Shown here: piece by piece, positions 37,691 through 49,178 of the stretch
Position numbering within the stretch: position 1 is the stretch's first letter
Layout of the letters: every line of letters starts with the position of its first letter
NCBI GenBank assembly: GCA_026874595.1
Contig: CM049321.1
Location: forward strand, 6,632,979-6,696,978
Direction: 5' to 3'
Source of the DNA: Sipunculus nudus
Lineage: Eukaryota; Annelida; Sipuncula; Golfingiida; Sipunculidae
DNA length: 64,000 bases
Notes under the pieces: generated by a model
The model's database searches: none
What the model saw: only the letters and a program-made list of their open reading frames with translations
Told to the model about the DNA's origin: nothing
Program-made: the position numbers and the translations under genes

Positions 37691-37898
37691 TGCCCCGTAC
37701 CGGCGAGCTATCTTGTCTTAGACGACATGTTTGGATTCGGTTATAATAACATAACCCAATAATTTAAAAAAAAGCATAAGTTAACATACCCAAAGTTATG
37801 CTAGAAATCAGTCACATTTTTCATAAATGATGACTAATTTAGAATTGTTAATCAACTTATATGTTCAGATGCGACCCGATCATCAGGTGAATATGGTT

Positions 37899-38023
37899 TT
37901 ATATATATCTATATATATATATATATATATAGATGTATGAGTAGCCATGCTGGTTCATTGTTTTATAGATGGAAAGGGTATAGACAGAAAAGTGAACCAC
38001 TTTTCTGTGTATACCCTTTCCAT

Positions 38024-38093
<70 letters not shown>
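37899..38093. repeat. (AT)n tracts flanking a long hairpin
   Basis: AT runs at 37899-37932 and 38028-38093, with a perfect-but-one stem at 37968-38024 between them. Confidence 0.9.
37968..38024 (+). repeat. Hairpin: 27-bp stem, 3-nt loop
   Basis: Arm 37968-37994 (GATGGAAAGGGTATA, GACAGAAAAGTG) pairs with 37998-38024, one G-G mismatch in 27 positions, loop AAC. Flanking AT runs can extend the foldback. It could be the fused ends of a foldback element, a double-strand-break repair palindrome, or a precursor of small RNA. No evidence of transcription. Confidence 0.85.
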
Positions 38094-38096
<3 letters not shown>

Positions 38097-38099
38097 TAT

Positions 38100-41000
38100 T
38101 TTATATCGCAAACTCAAAAAATAAAAAAATAATATAATGAACAAGAGGATTTAATGCAAAGATTTGTAAATTATTTTTACTTTGAGCCGAATGATAAGTG
38201 ATAAGCTTTGATTGTTCATTTCTCAAATTCTTAAAGATTTGATCATCATGAATCTTTCTTCTTGGATACAATGTTGAATTAAAATTTTATATCTGGTATT
38301 TTAATGTTGTTGTAAACCCCCCCCCCCCCCTGTAATTGGGTTGTTACACCTGTGCTGTGGAGGCATCAGTTGTACTGTAATTGTATACAATTATAAAATT
38401 GAAAACAATAAAAAGAATAAAAATGATCTAACAGAACTAATGTGTCAACCAACCATGGCCTATATTATCTCTTCCTCTCAGACATACCTCAATTTGTTAT
38501 TACTTTAAATTTTTACCTTCGTGGGCAACTTGAGCTGAGCAACATGGTCCCTGGGTGCATTGTTAGTTTTTGCCTTTCAAACCAACATCTGCAAATGATA
38601 AATAAATATACACTTTTCACATTTATGTTGCTGATTTCATTTAAAGACTAAAAAATATAACCATAACCAGTTCTCAAGAGATGCTGATGGATGGCATGCT
38701 TGTAAAACGTCACATGCAGAGGCTACATCTGCAATTAAATTCATATATATTAATAAAAACGATTTCCAAACAGTGGCTTTATTTGATTGACTATGTGCTA
38801 TGGTGCATTTTTCATTTGTGGTACCCTGCAGTGTAATGGCCAGGACATAGTTTTACACTGTTACATAATTTTGTTTCAGTCCTAAACACAAACCTCGTAC
38901 AATATTGCTTTGTTTTGCCAGCACCGTTTGATCTGATTTTTATTGGGTGTTTTTTATGACCAGTTACAGATCAAGTTCAATTTGTGTCCAGGCCTATCTA
39001 CTAATGAGTAATATGACAGCTTCTGAACTTGAAACATTTCATGAAAAAAAAATAATGAATAAATGCACTTTCATGCACTCCAGTGTGATAGCTATTGACC
39101 TGAGTTTTAAGAGTATGATTGCCTGAAACAAATTACAATGACTGGGGCATAATGTCGACTGACACTTCTTGTTTAGAGATCAGTTATACCACCCATTTAT
39201 CTATCACTGATGCAGCTTGTTAAAACTAGCATGGTTCAGACTAAGGACCTTCTACTCCAGAGTCCATCGATGTATTGGACTGAAATGTTCTAAGATTTCT
39301 ATAAAGTAATCTTATACACAAGACTGGTTTGTCCATGGTTTTCATCTGTATGAAAATCAGGTGATGTTTCCAAATACTTGATCCCAGATGGTGGGAGTGC
39401 TTTTACTCCAGGCAGCATTCTATGCCTCACTCATTTCATGGAGCTGTAATTACACGGATACACCTAGTTGCTGTTGTATTATTGTCGAAAATAGTAAGCA
39501 CCACCAGGTAAACGATGCTGTTTGTGACAACTATATTTTTAACTTTTTACATATTTTATTAATATATTCCGATCTACCAAAATTTATAAATTGTGTTAGA
39601 TAATCAGCAGTGAATTCCTGTATTGCCTACAAATTTGCACGTCTATTAATTACAAACGTTTTATGGTTGGAACAGACTGGTTATGTCATCTGTTTTATGC
39701 ATGTTTTATTGTTACACGCCCGACATATGACTGGAGTATTACGGTATACCCACTCTCTATTCGACCGTGACTTTAAATGTCGCCGCGATAACTTACCGGG
39801 GTTTTAATGGATTTTCACGAAACACACTGTAACTACTCACAAATAGATTATCTCGCCCGAGTTTGATTATAGGAAATCTTCACGCATATTTAATAAGGTC
39901 AGAGGTCACCAGATACGTGACTGGCGTAATATGCACGTTTGCGGTGCTCTTGATTAATTTTGTCATTTTATCGCAGTCTGAGTTATGTAATTTTATACAA
40001 TGTGGATAAACATATTTTCCTGAAACTTTGTTTGCATAATAGTTAATCATGAACAGTTTATGGAGCTGAATAAGACTAATATTGCCATCATTGTTCTTTC
40101 TCCTTAATAATACTTTGTCAGTTGAATAAAAAGTCATAAAAATCATGAATTTCGCAGTTATTCTGGTAAGATTAGCATGTAAATTGATTTATGATAGTAA
40201 CATGTATATCCAATGGGCCACACCAGTGTTGCATTGCCAAGTGAAACATGTTTTTTACTTCTGCGAAGCGGGGTTATGTTTCTGCCAGTGTTGGTTTGTC
40301 GGTTAGTAACACTATTTTATTTTAACATTGTTAATTATAAATCTGACACTCCTCAGGTGTAGCTCTTATTAGCTCAACAGTCAAATATTTGTGTGCATCA
40401 AGTAACTATGCTCTAATTAGATACATATTTTCCGGTCATTTACAAAGTTTCAAGTTGGCGCAACCCATCACAATCTTGACTTAAAGTTGTGAATGTCAGC
40501 CTATATTGTAATTTGTCATGCTTTGTAGGATGAGTGCCATGACCTGTGTTTCATTTGTTCTGAATGCCATTGATTTAAATCATCAGGTAGTTCAGATAAA
40601 TGTAATCATTGCATATAAAAATAATCAACATTGTGATATTACTTTAGAGAATAAAAAGACGGCATTATTTTATCACCAGAGGACACAGAAAATCGTAAGG
40701 GGAAATGATGACAGTAAAGAAGAGGATTACGGAGATTTCCTCCCTCTGTCTTGGACATTTAATCAATGATTTTACCAAAAAATGGCCTAGTTTTCTAGGA
40801 TAGTAAAATATCGCCAAGGATTTAAGGCACCAGAAATAGCCCACCGATAATGGAAGTGGTGTTTTTTTACGACTGAATCGTTTTTGATATAGTTAATGGT
40901 AGGCCATACAGTTTGCCACATACCTAGCCCTTCAAACATTTTTATGCAACATAATAACATTGTTATTGTTGCACTTAACATTGCAGTTACATGTGAAATA

Positions 41001-41380
41001 TATAATATGGTTATTGTACTGAGGCAGAGGGATAGATATTCTATAGGAGGCTAAGGTGTAACAATTGTGACTGTAGTACTTTAAACTCAACTTACATGAT
41101 ATTACGATATATATTTATATATATATATATATATTTCAAATTCGAACTAGATGCAAAGTGGCACTGATCACATACACATAGACGATGCAGACTTTCGTAT
41201 TAGATATTTACCAGATATTTATGATAACATAATATACATATCAACTTAATTCTTCTTTTCAATTGTTTATACATTACAGATGACGTGTGTGTATAGGTAG
41301 TATAATGTTCCATTTAGTATATTTGAAAGCCAATGTTGGCAAGTACATTGGTAAAGTATATTTATGTAAAGTATGGTTGG
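38100..41380. other. Intergenic sequence without recognised genes
   Basis: Holds a C-run (38317-38330), scattered repeat fragments and (AT)n at 41106-41135. The open frame at 40518-40769 is discussed under rejected items. Confidence 0.5.
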
Positions 41381-41389
41381 GTTAGTTTA

Positions 41390-41980
41390 TTTATAGACTT
41401 AAAATTTCAACTTTTACATTTAATCCTTGACGGTGACTGTTTCGATTACCTTTTACTACGTATTAATAACCTTGATAACACGTTTCAGCAATATGTAACA
41501 AACTTTTCGGTTTCGAAAGTACAATGGTAAGAACGTTCAAGGAATGTCTTTATTGTTGTGTAAAGTTTGTTTTCTTACTGGCAAAACGTTGTAAAAAAAA
41601 ACTTTTCACCTCACCATTGCCTTAACGTTATGTGGGAAACAAATGTAAAACTTTTTATGACTGGGTCGTTTTCCTTTTCAATATTTCATCATAACGTTGA
41701 TTTTACTATGCAATGGATTTTGCAATATCCTACAACCTTTTTGATTCCCAAAAGTACTATATTGAGAACGTTCTAAAAAACGTCTTCGTTGTTCTGTAAA
41801 AGTTTTTTAAACGATTTTAGTTGTGTAAACGTCTTTTAGATGTTATCTCTAGATGACTGGATTGTTTCCCTTTAAATACGTTCTTGTAACTTCGATAACA
41901 CGTTTAACAAGTATCCTTTTTTCAGTCCCGATAAAGCTATTGTGAGAACGTTGTCCAAACGTCTCCGAAACGTCTTAAAA
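41390..41980. repeat. Three diverged units of about 200 bp with AACGTT-rich motifs
   Basis: Each unit ends with a version of AAAGTAC.AT.GT.AGAACGTTC followed by AACGTCT or AATGTCT, and has GATAACACGTTT/CAT.ATAACGTT nearer its start. Non-coding tandem repeat. Confidence 0.5.
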
Positions 41981-43299
41981 TGTGCTATGACAAGACAAAT
42001 GTTAATCATTCAGCAAATAAAGCTGACAGTGTGACTCTTCGCCAGGTCACCGAGGCTAGCTTGCCAGCTATACCCATTACTCTGGTTGATATCTATTCAG
42101 AATTGGTCGGTGTATATCCAATTGAAAACAGAGCTGCTAGGGTATCAATGACAGGGAGGGGTTAGTTCAAAGGGGATAAGTATGTGCTCTTTGTCAGACC
42201 AGCCATTGCTTTAAGGTGGCTTAGATTTTCCTCAGGGGAAATTATTGGATAGATCGCAGAATACGAACTTATATCCAGCGTTCCATCCCTCTTTAAATCA
42301 ATCCTGGCTACGTCCTGCAAACACGCCCCATGTTGACCTGAAGATACATTTCTCCTACAAGTCACTCACCTATGCTTCAAGTTTTACGTCTGACATCGTG
42401 CATTAACATATACAAGGTCAAAATTTTATGTAACACAGCTAGAAATTATTTCACTTATGCATAATTGTCTGCAGTAAATCGGTTCAGCATAGGCGTTGCA
42501 TGCTGCCGATGGTATTGAATTTCCCATTCTTCTGTCACGTTACATAGGAAAATGTTTCGAAATTCGATTCTCTATTGTACTTAAACGATATTGGGAAGAG
42601 GCAATTGAGCACGTTAATGTGATTTGAATGGTCTTGTTTGTGACACCTACAGCTTTGTTAACAGAAAACCCAACCATAAAGTCTCCTTGAAAAATTCGAG
42701 GAATGTTGTAGACATGTCAGATTTCCGTTTAGCGAAGACAACATCTTTAACGTCATAATTTGCTGCTCATTTTGATGGTGTATTGGTCAATGGTTAATTG
42801 AATTTTATTTAGGTAGCTAAACAGAACACTGAATTTATCAACATTTTACTGTTGTTACAGAAGGGAATGTGCTTGCTGATTGCGTTTACATTTGGTCTCA
42901 TTTTATTTGGTTTATGGAATATTCTTTCTATCATAACTACGTCACGTTTAAATAAAGCTGATCACAAATGACCGGTTTCCATGTTAAACAAGTAAAAATG
43001 TAGACTGAAACAGCGTACAGAGAAAAGATTACAGAAGGGAATATGCAATATTTCAACTGGCAACATATATTTTAATGTAGAGAAGCATATGGCCACTTTT
43101 CTCGGTATATTCAGGATTTTTTTTTTCGGACTACTTAATATCTGTTAAGAAAATTAATGTACGGAAGTAGTTTAAAACGTGAAAATATTGGTCATGTTTA
43201 CATCAAGTTTAATTGCCGTACCTTTAATCTAGAGGTAAAAATTTAATCACAAAAAAAAAGAATTTCTTGTATAATGAAGTTCTGGGAGGATATAGATAC

Positions 43300-43301
<2 letters not shown>

Positions 43302-43353
<52 letters not shown>

Positions 43354-43360
43354 TTGTATA

Positions 43361-43390
<30 letters not shown>
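43302..43390. repeat. (AT)n microsatellite
   Basis: Interrupted AT run, absent as such from copy 1. Confidence 0.95.
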
Positions 43391-43391
<1 letters not shown>

Positions 43392-44070
43392 CGGGTCATT
43401 CATAGACACATTTGAAATTGAGGGGTTAATAATTGTAAAAATACTGTAAGTTGTTGGTAGTTGCAGTGTAGAAAAAAATGTATATTATTTAAAAATGTCT
43501 ATAAAATTCATTGGTCCAGAAGCTCAACTATCCGATTTATGAAAAAGATAAATTCACATAGTAAAATTGGCTAAATCCAGTGCTTGGTACTGCATATGAT
43601 GTCACCGGCGGTCGTTGTCAAGTCAGATCTGAGTACAGACATTTGGTACAGGTGAGATGGCATTTTACCCCGGTATGACTAAGTGCCTCCCTTTAATGAA
43701 AAAAAAACACTATATTTTTCTGTTCAGTTGAGTTCAATAATTTAGAGTGTACATAATTGTTTTTAGCTCTGCTTAAAAGGAGTTGATCAAGTGTTGCAAA
43801 CAGGGATTGACATTGGCACACATAGCATGAGTATTTTAAGGGAAAAGATGGAATCTACGTTTTGTGAATAAGTCTAGATTTTACGAGATTATGCTTTTGC
43901 GTATCGGGTGAGCAAGTAAATGACTGACACTGATCCTCTTGTCATCGGGGCCCAGTAGGATTAGTCGGGGCACACGTGCAATACTGGAACATAACAGGGG
44001 AAAGGGGTTTGTTTTTGTTTTATAATGTTATTATTTATTACAAAAATAAGATCAAGGGATCCTTGTTATA

Positions 44071-44130
<60 letters not shown>
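44071..44130. repeat. (AT)n microsatellite
   Basis: Uninterrupted AT run. Confidence 0.95.
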
Positions 44131-44134
<4 letters not shown>

Positions 44135-44617
44135 CACATTGGGTTCGAGTGGCTTTACATGTTTGTGGCTACCTGAGGTTTCATGTTGCATTTATGATAA
44201 ATGCGACAATCATCAGGCCACATGTATTTGTACCTGCAATCACAGAAACAGAATTGAAGTATCTTAATATACTGAGCTACTGGTATCAGTAAGGGAGAAA
44301 CATATTAAACACACATATTACTGAATAATATGACGTGAGGATATTAAAAACGTGACAGCTACGGTTACGCTATTGATAGTCGGAATGCTCAATAGCATTA
44401 TTTGGTAAAGCACAGATTTTTTTTATATAATTTTGTGGTCCGACTTATCGGCATTGTAAAAAATGCAGATCCCGGATGGTTCCCTTGTAGTCTGTTTACA
44501 TTTTCTGAGTCAATGACCAAGTGCCCTTGACCTAGCTTCCTATGGATGGTTGGCGAGAAGGGTAGGAGAGAGAGAGAGGGCACCATACAGGGACCTAACA
44601 AAAGGAGCCCCTGGGCC

Positions 44618-44618
<1 letters not shown>

Positions 44619-44680
<62 letters not shown>
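44619..44680. repeat. (AT)n microsatellite
   Basis: Uninterrupted AT run. Confidence 0.95.
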
Positions 44681-44684
<4 letters not shown>

Positions 44685-46489
44685 AATTCTAATTTATCCC
44701 GGAAAGAATGAATATAATTTCATAACATCTAATGATTTTCATTTTTCCCGGGAAGCTTGACAGGATCTATGTTACAAACTTGTTTTAAGGTTCTGCAGTC
44801 ATAACATTTTCTAAAAATAAATATAATTCTAAATAAACAAATAAGGACGATTGGTTTGGTTTATGTTAAGTTACAGCATACCTGTATACCATGAGAAGCT
44901 GTACAGAATGACGAAAATGTTTGCATCCTTATGGAGCCTTACGTTGCGGTCCTCAATACTTGGTGTACTGGCACTCTGCCGCTGGGTGGAGAATCTTTGT
45001 CATTGGGCGAGTAAAACACTCACATGTGTCACAGGAAACAATAACATCCAACAATCGATCATATCCGTTTTTGGCGTAGAAACTAAAATGAAGCCACGGA
45101 CGTTCTAACATTAAGTCGGTATACTTATCTTGCATTTGACGTAAAAAGGACATTATTTAGTAATAAACATAGTTCTCCAAATACTAAACACACCCGTGAC
45201 TGGAGCTAGAAACGATCGTCACGGCCTTGGCTTTCTATCTGAAAACGATGTACGTATTTTCCGCTGAACATAAGAGAATATTATTTGGCAATAACCATCA
45301 TTCCTACGATGTAGTAATGTACAATTAAGGTATGACTTGCTGCCATAAATGATAGCGGACCCGTTTTCTAATGATACCGAAACAGTTCTGAGTGCACGAT
45401 TGCCCAAATTTTATTCACTAACATTTGGGGCTTTTGAGGGTTCAGTTTAGTTATGTTCAATTCCAGGGACCATACACGTAGACTAATGACAAAAAGTATG
45501 TTTTCTGTCGTACATTGTGACTTTCTGTGCAGTATTTCGGTATCATGAGTGTATATCAAGAGCGCCCAAGCTTTAGCGAGCAATGACCTGCAAAGTTCCG
45601 CAGCCCACATAAAGTAAACAAATAATATGGTAATTTTTGTCCGCGAAGGTTTCATATTCGCGATATTCGAATCTCATGTACAATCAATGATTCTATAGCG
45701 TCGGAAGGCAAAGTCCAATATTATTAATGTATAAAGACTCTTACATTAGCCGTAAGTTGAGGTATCATCAGTAATATGATACATTATCTACCTATTATGA
45801 AAGAGAATTTCCGTTTTTATGGTGCATATTTCATGTGTCCTTGTTGTATCGTCATGTGTTGACATCAGGCTGAGTGGAGCTTACCTGAAATTACGTTCAC
45901 ACTAACCCTGGGGTAATCTGAATTCGATTTCAGATCACGGAATTTAGCCTGAAATGGGTCCACTATTCCACCACGTGAATAAAAGGATACCGGCCTTTTG
46001 TGCCCTTACACCTCAAGATTTTTTTTTTCATATATTCCTACTTATAAGGAACCCACCTTAATGTCTCAGTGATTGGATTTTAAAATACTATTTATTATCT
46101 TAGAAAGTGGTTAATATAATAATTCCATTACATTGAATGTTATTTAAAACTAATTGCCAAAAATGGAGTTGAAACCTTATATATTTAAATGGATTGGAAG
46201 AATGTGACTCTGCAGTTGGAGCGAGAAGATGAATTAAAATCTGATAGCGGGTGGTGCGTCAGCTCGCTCATATTATTGTATCAAGGCATCAAACCCATTT
46301 AGGGCCGACCAAGCCATTAAGTTTGGCCATGCTCTTCCGTATGCGTACATTTGTGTGGGAGTATTGAGGATAATCAATACTAAACATATGAACGGATGTT
46401 GAACTCGGCTGACAAACCCATTCTAATTTGCATGTGTAAATTGTTCAATATGCCACGCTTTTCTTTTGCCATGTTCGGCCTTAGAAAGA

Positions 46490-46497
46490 TATATAAA
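46490..46497 (+). promoter_or_regulatory. TATA box of VWD gene 2
   Basis: TATATAAA followed by GCCCC, identical in context to 3293-3300. Conservation of box, spacing and downstream CTGAATCATTGCAGTGAAGG suggests that the promoter is under selection, or that the duplication is fairly recent. Confidence 0.7.
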
Positions 46498-46520
46498 GCC
46501 CCTTTAAGTGCCTGAATCAT

Positions 46521-46556
46521 TGCAGTGAAGGAGCCAGAGAAAGTGTCACCTATTAG
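46521..46556 (+). other. Expected exon 1 (5' UTR) of VWD gene 2 with altered donor
   Basis: Aligned with 3324-3359. Where gene 1 has AAG/GTAAATA, this copy has TAG/ATAAATA, so the GT donor is lost. A GT upstream (AAA/GTGTCACC at 46542) could serve instead. Only untranslated sequence is affected. Confidence 0.5.
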
Positions 46557-46839
46557 ATAAATAAAATTCCTTTTCAGCACGTTCATTTCACAACTTTGCA
46601 CTGTATATCAAGGGGAAATTTTAGAACTGAGCAAACTTGTAATTAGGCCTTTCAAGGTCAACATGAAATGATGCATATAGGGCTCAACTATAGGCTGTTC
46701 ACGGTTAAACAACCAGGGTCATCAGTGATCAAAGTCCAAAAGTTATAAAATACAAATATTATTATAATCATCAATGAAGTCGAAATGATAACCAGCCATT
46801 CCACATATTATAAACTTATTTATTTTACATGGATTGCAA

Positions 46840-47035
46840 AAATAGCTAATATAACTAAGGCACTCTCCATGGCTCTGGTGATGGCATAGGGTAGTCTGCA
46901 GGAGTAGAGGAAACCGAAGTACCCGGAGAAAACCAGCGGCCTTGAAAGGGCAACTACAACTCACTTTCATAGCCAAGCCGGGGATCGAACCCGGGTCGCC
47001 AGCGTTTTACCACCCAGCTGTCCAGGCCACTAATA
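46840..47035 (-). mobile_element. tRNA-derived SINE
   Basis: On the minus strand the head reads CTGGACAGCTGGGTGG (A-box-like) and GGTTCGATCCCCGGC (B box of a Pol III promoter), followed downstream by GGTTTTCTCCGGGTACTTCG and GTTTCCTC. That last block matches a central domain shared by many animal SINEs (Nin-DC type, from memory). Copy 1 of the duplication lacks it at the corresponding place (about 3550), so it inserted after the duplication or was lost from copy 1. The tail end is approximate. Confidence 0.8.
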
Positions 47036-48572
47036 GAAAAAAATGAGCCACATATATGTATAGATATGTACATATATATATTATATATATATGATTATTA
47101 CAGAAACAAAATTCATCCTTGAGCCACCTTTCGTATGTAAAGTGTATATATAACCTTTAAATGAGTGATCGATATACGTAAGTTAATTACTAATTAGACA
47201 AAAAATATGGTTTCAGTCTGTGACTAGAACAAAACAAAAATTAAAAAAAAAAAACCTTCAAAGATTCAAAATTACAACTCCACATTTTTTTCATTAACTA
47301 TAAGGGTCAACTGCAAATCGCAGTAAGTCAGTCTAGTATACCAGCAATTAACAAAAAAAAATTAAGGGTTGCAATGGTGCATATCGTTGCCAATTTTCCC
47401 TCAACGACTGTTTAGAATTATTATATATTCACGAGTTGATTGATAACTCGATCGAAAAATTGCCTTTTTTTAGGAATAAACTTTAATATTACACACAAAC
47501 CACAGCTTTTTGTATGGCAATTTGTCTCAGTCTGTAGCCTTAACCGGCTGTAGTTAATCTTAGTTAAGATGTGACCAAGCCTTTTGAAATATGGGCATAT
47601 ATCGTCAAAGAGACTGGAATGCGGCTCCGTTCCCATGCTTATTTGATATGTTATGCTATAATGGTAATAGCGGGAATGGTTTTGGTGCTCTTCCATTTGC
47701 CTCCTAACTCTGCTATTCCATATTATCCTGTTACCCTGTCTGTTACAAACTACCGATTGAGCTCTTTCACACTGGAGGCTTTAAAATATTCACCTCTTTA
47801 AAATGAAAGTAAACTCTATGCATTGTTGCTTCTTTCATCGCAAATGTGAAGTTTCCTTCCGAATAAAAAATTCTTTGAGTCACAGAAGGATTTTTTTTAA
47901 GTACTACGTTATATGTCTATCTTATAAATTAGGAATATAATTAATTACTACTGTTGATCATTATAAAACCAGGGGTGTAGCCAAGGGGGTGCTGCAGAGG
48001 GCCCTAGCCGTGACAACCCGACTCATGATCAGTAGGCAATGATAATTGGGCTTACAGCTAGTAAGCTGGTCGTTATGTCAGAGGGCCGATGTGGCGCTAC
48101 ACAGGACCCCTGTAAAAATTATTGAAAATAAAGAACTTACATGACTTTCCAGTGCTATAAATGCCCTTTTTATATGCGTGTAAATAAAAATTTATTTATA
48201 TAAAATAAAAACATGACAAATTATGACAATATAAGTAATGCAGTTATCACTTTGATAATTTATTTTTACCCTCGGTTTTTCTGCCAAAAAGTTTTTTGCT
48301 GAAATTTTATACAACATATGCAAGGAACTTAAATCGGCATTCTAAGGAATCAAAGCCTCCGTCATATGTGTGAGGGCTCAAACAACAACTTTTTCACCAG
48401 TAAGATGATTTTTTGACGTGTTAAGGTTATAATATTTATCTTCACACCCCCATTTATGATCTAAAAGATTTCAATGCAGATAATTAGACGCAGGTTCGCC
48501 ATATAATTCAAGATTTACCAATATATCACTCATAATGAAACTTTTTTCATCGCAGCGGGAACAGGTGTCACC

Positions 48573-48615
48573 ATGGGGACCAGGGAAATACTTCTGCTTC
48601 TGTCCGTACTTTTCG
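48573..48615 (+). CDS. VWD gene 2, exon 2: start codon and signal peptide
   Basis: The exon starts at 48556 after TTCATCGCAG, with ATG at 48573. It encodes MGTREILLLLSVLF plus one base, ending at TTCG/GTAAGAA (phase 1). Spliced to the next exon, the leader continues VAVHGKK, an excellent signal-peptidase context (A-x-G or V-H-G). Nearly identical to gene 1's leader. Confidence 0.83.
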
Positions 48616-49178
48616 GTAAGAATTTTTTTTCAAGAGCTAAGTTGCCTAACAGTGACTGCAAATCATCCTTTTAATGTTAGACAAAAAAATCCCACAGTGA
48701 TGACGGAAGGGATTTATATACTGTTCATATTAAGCTTTGCACTTATATTTATATGAGATAATTATTATTTTTTTTTTTTGGTTCCTCGCAAATGGTATAT
48801 ATTCGACAAGTAAGAGTTACAAAACGAAGTCATCATTCGGACCGGCTTCTGTACCCTCGAGAAGAGCACATGACTTACAGCCGAGAAATCATGAGTTAAA
48901 CTCTCAGCCATGAAGCGGTAAAAGTTTTAACGTTGGGCCCTCATTCCGAGCGAGCCCTGGGCGGGGTTAATTGAAAAGACTGTACTCCGTTTTCGCGTTT
49001 CCCTCACAAGCGAATACCCCTTTCGGTTACATCTCTGTGTATGATCGAGCATCTCCCCAGGGCCCTTGGGTGCTGTACTCGTAGCCTGGTTGACAACAGG
49101 ATATTCACCTTTCGGTTATATCTCTGTGTATGATCCAGCAACCCACAGGATCCACAGCTGCGGTACTCAAAGCCTATA

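Noticed and set aside
40518-40769. Open frame ending DDSKEEDYGDFLPLSW, somewhat like the end of the VWD exons
   Set aside because: The resemblance is short and acidic-biased, acceptor phases do not match the VWD genes, and no LCGNFNG exon lies upstream.
46976-47035. Possible tRNA gene (GGTTCGATCC B box)
   Set aside because: The cloverleaf cannot be completed and a SINE body follows, so it is a SINE head.
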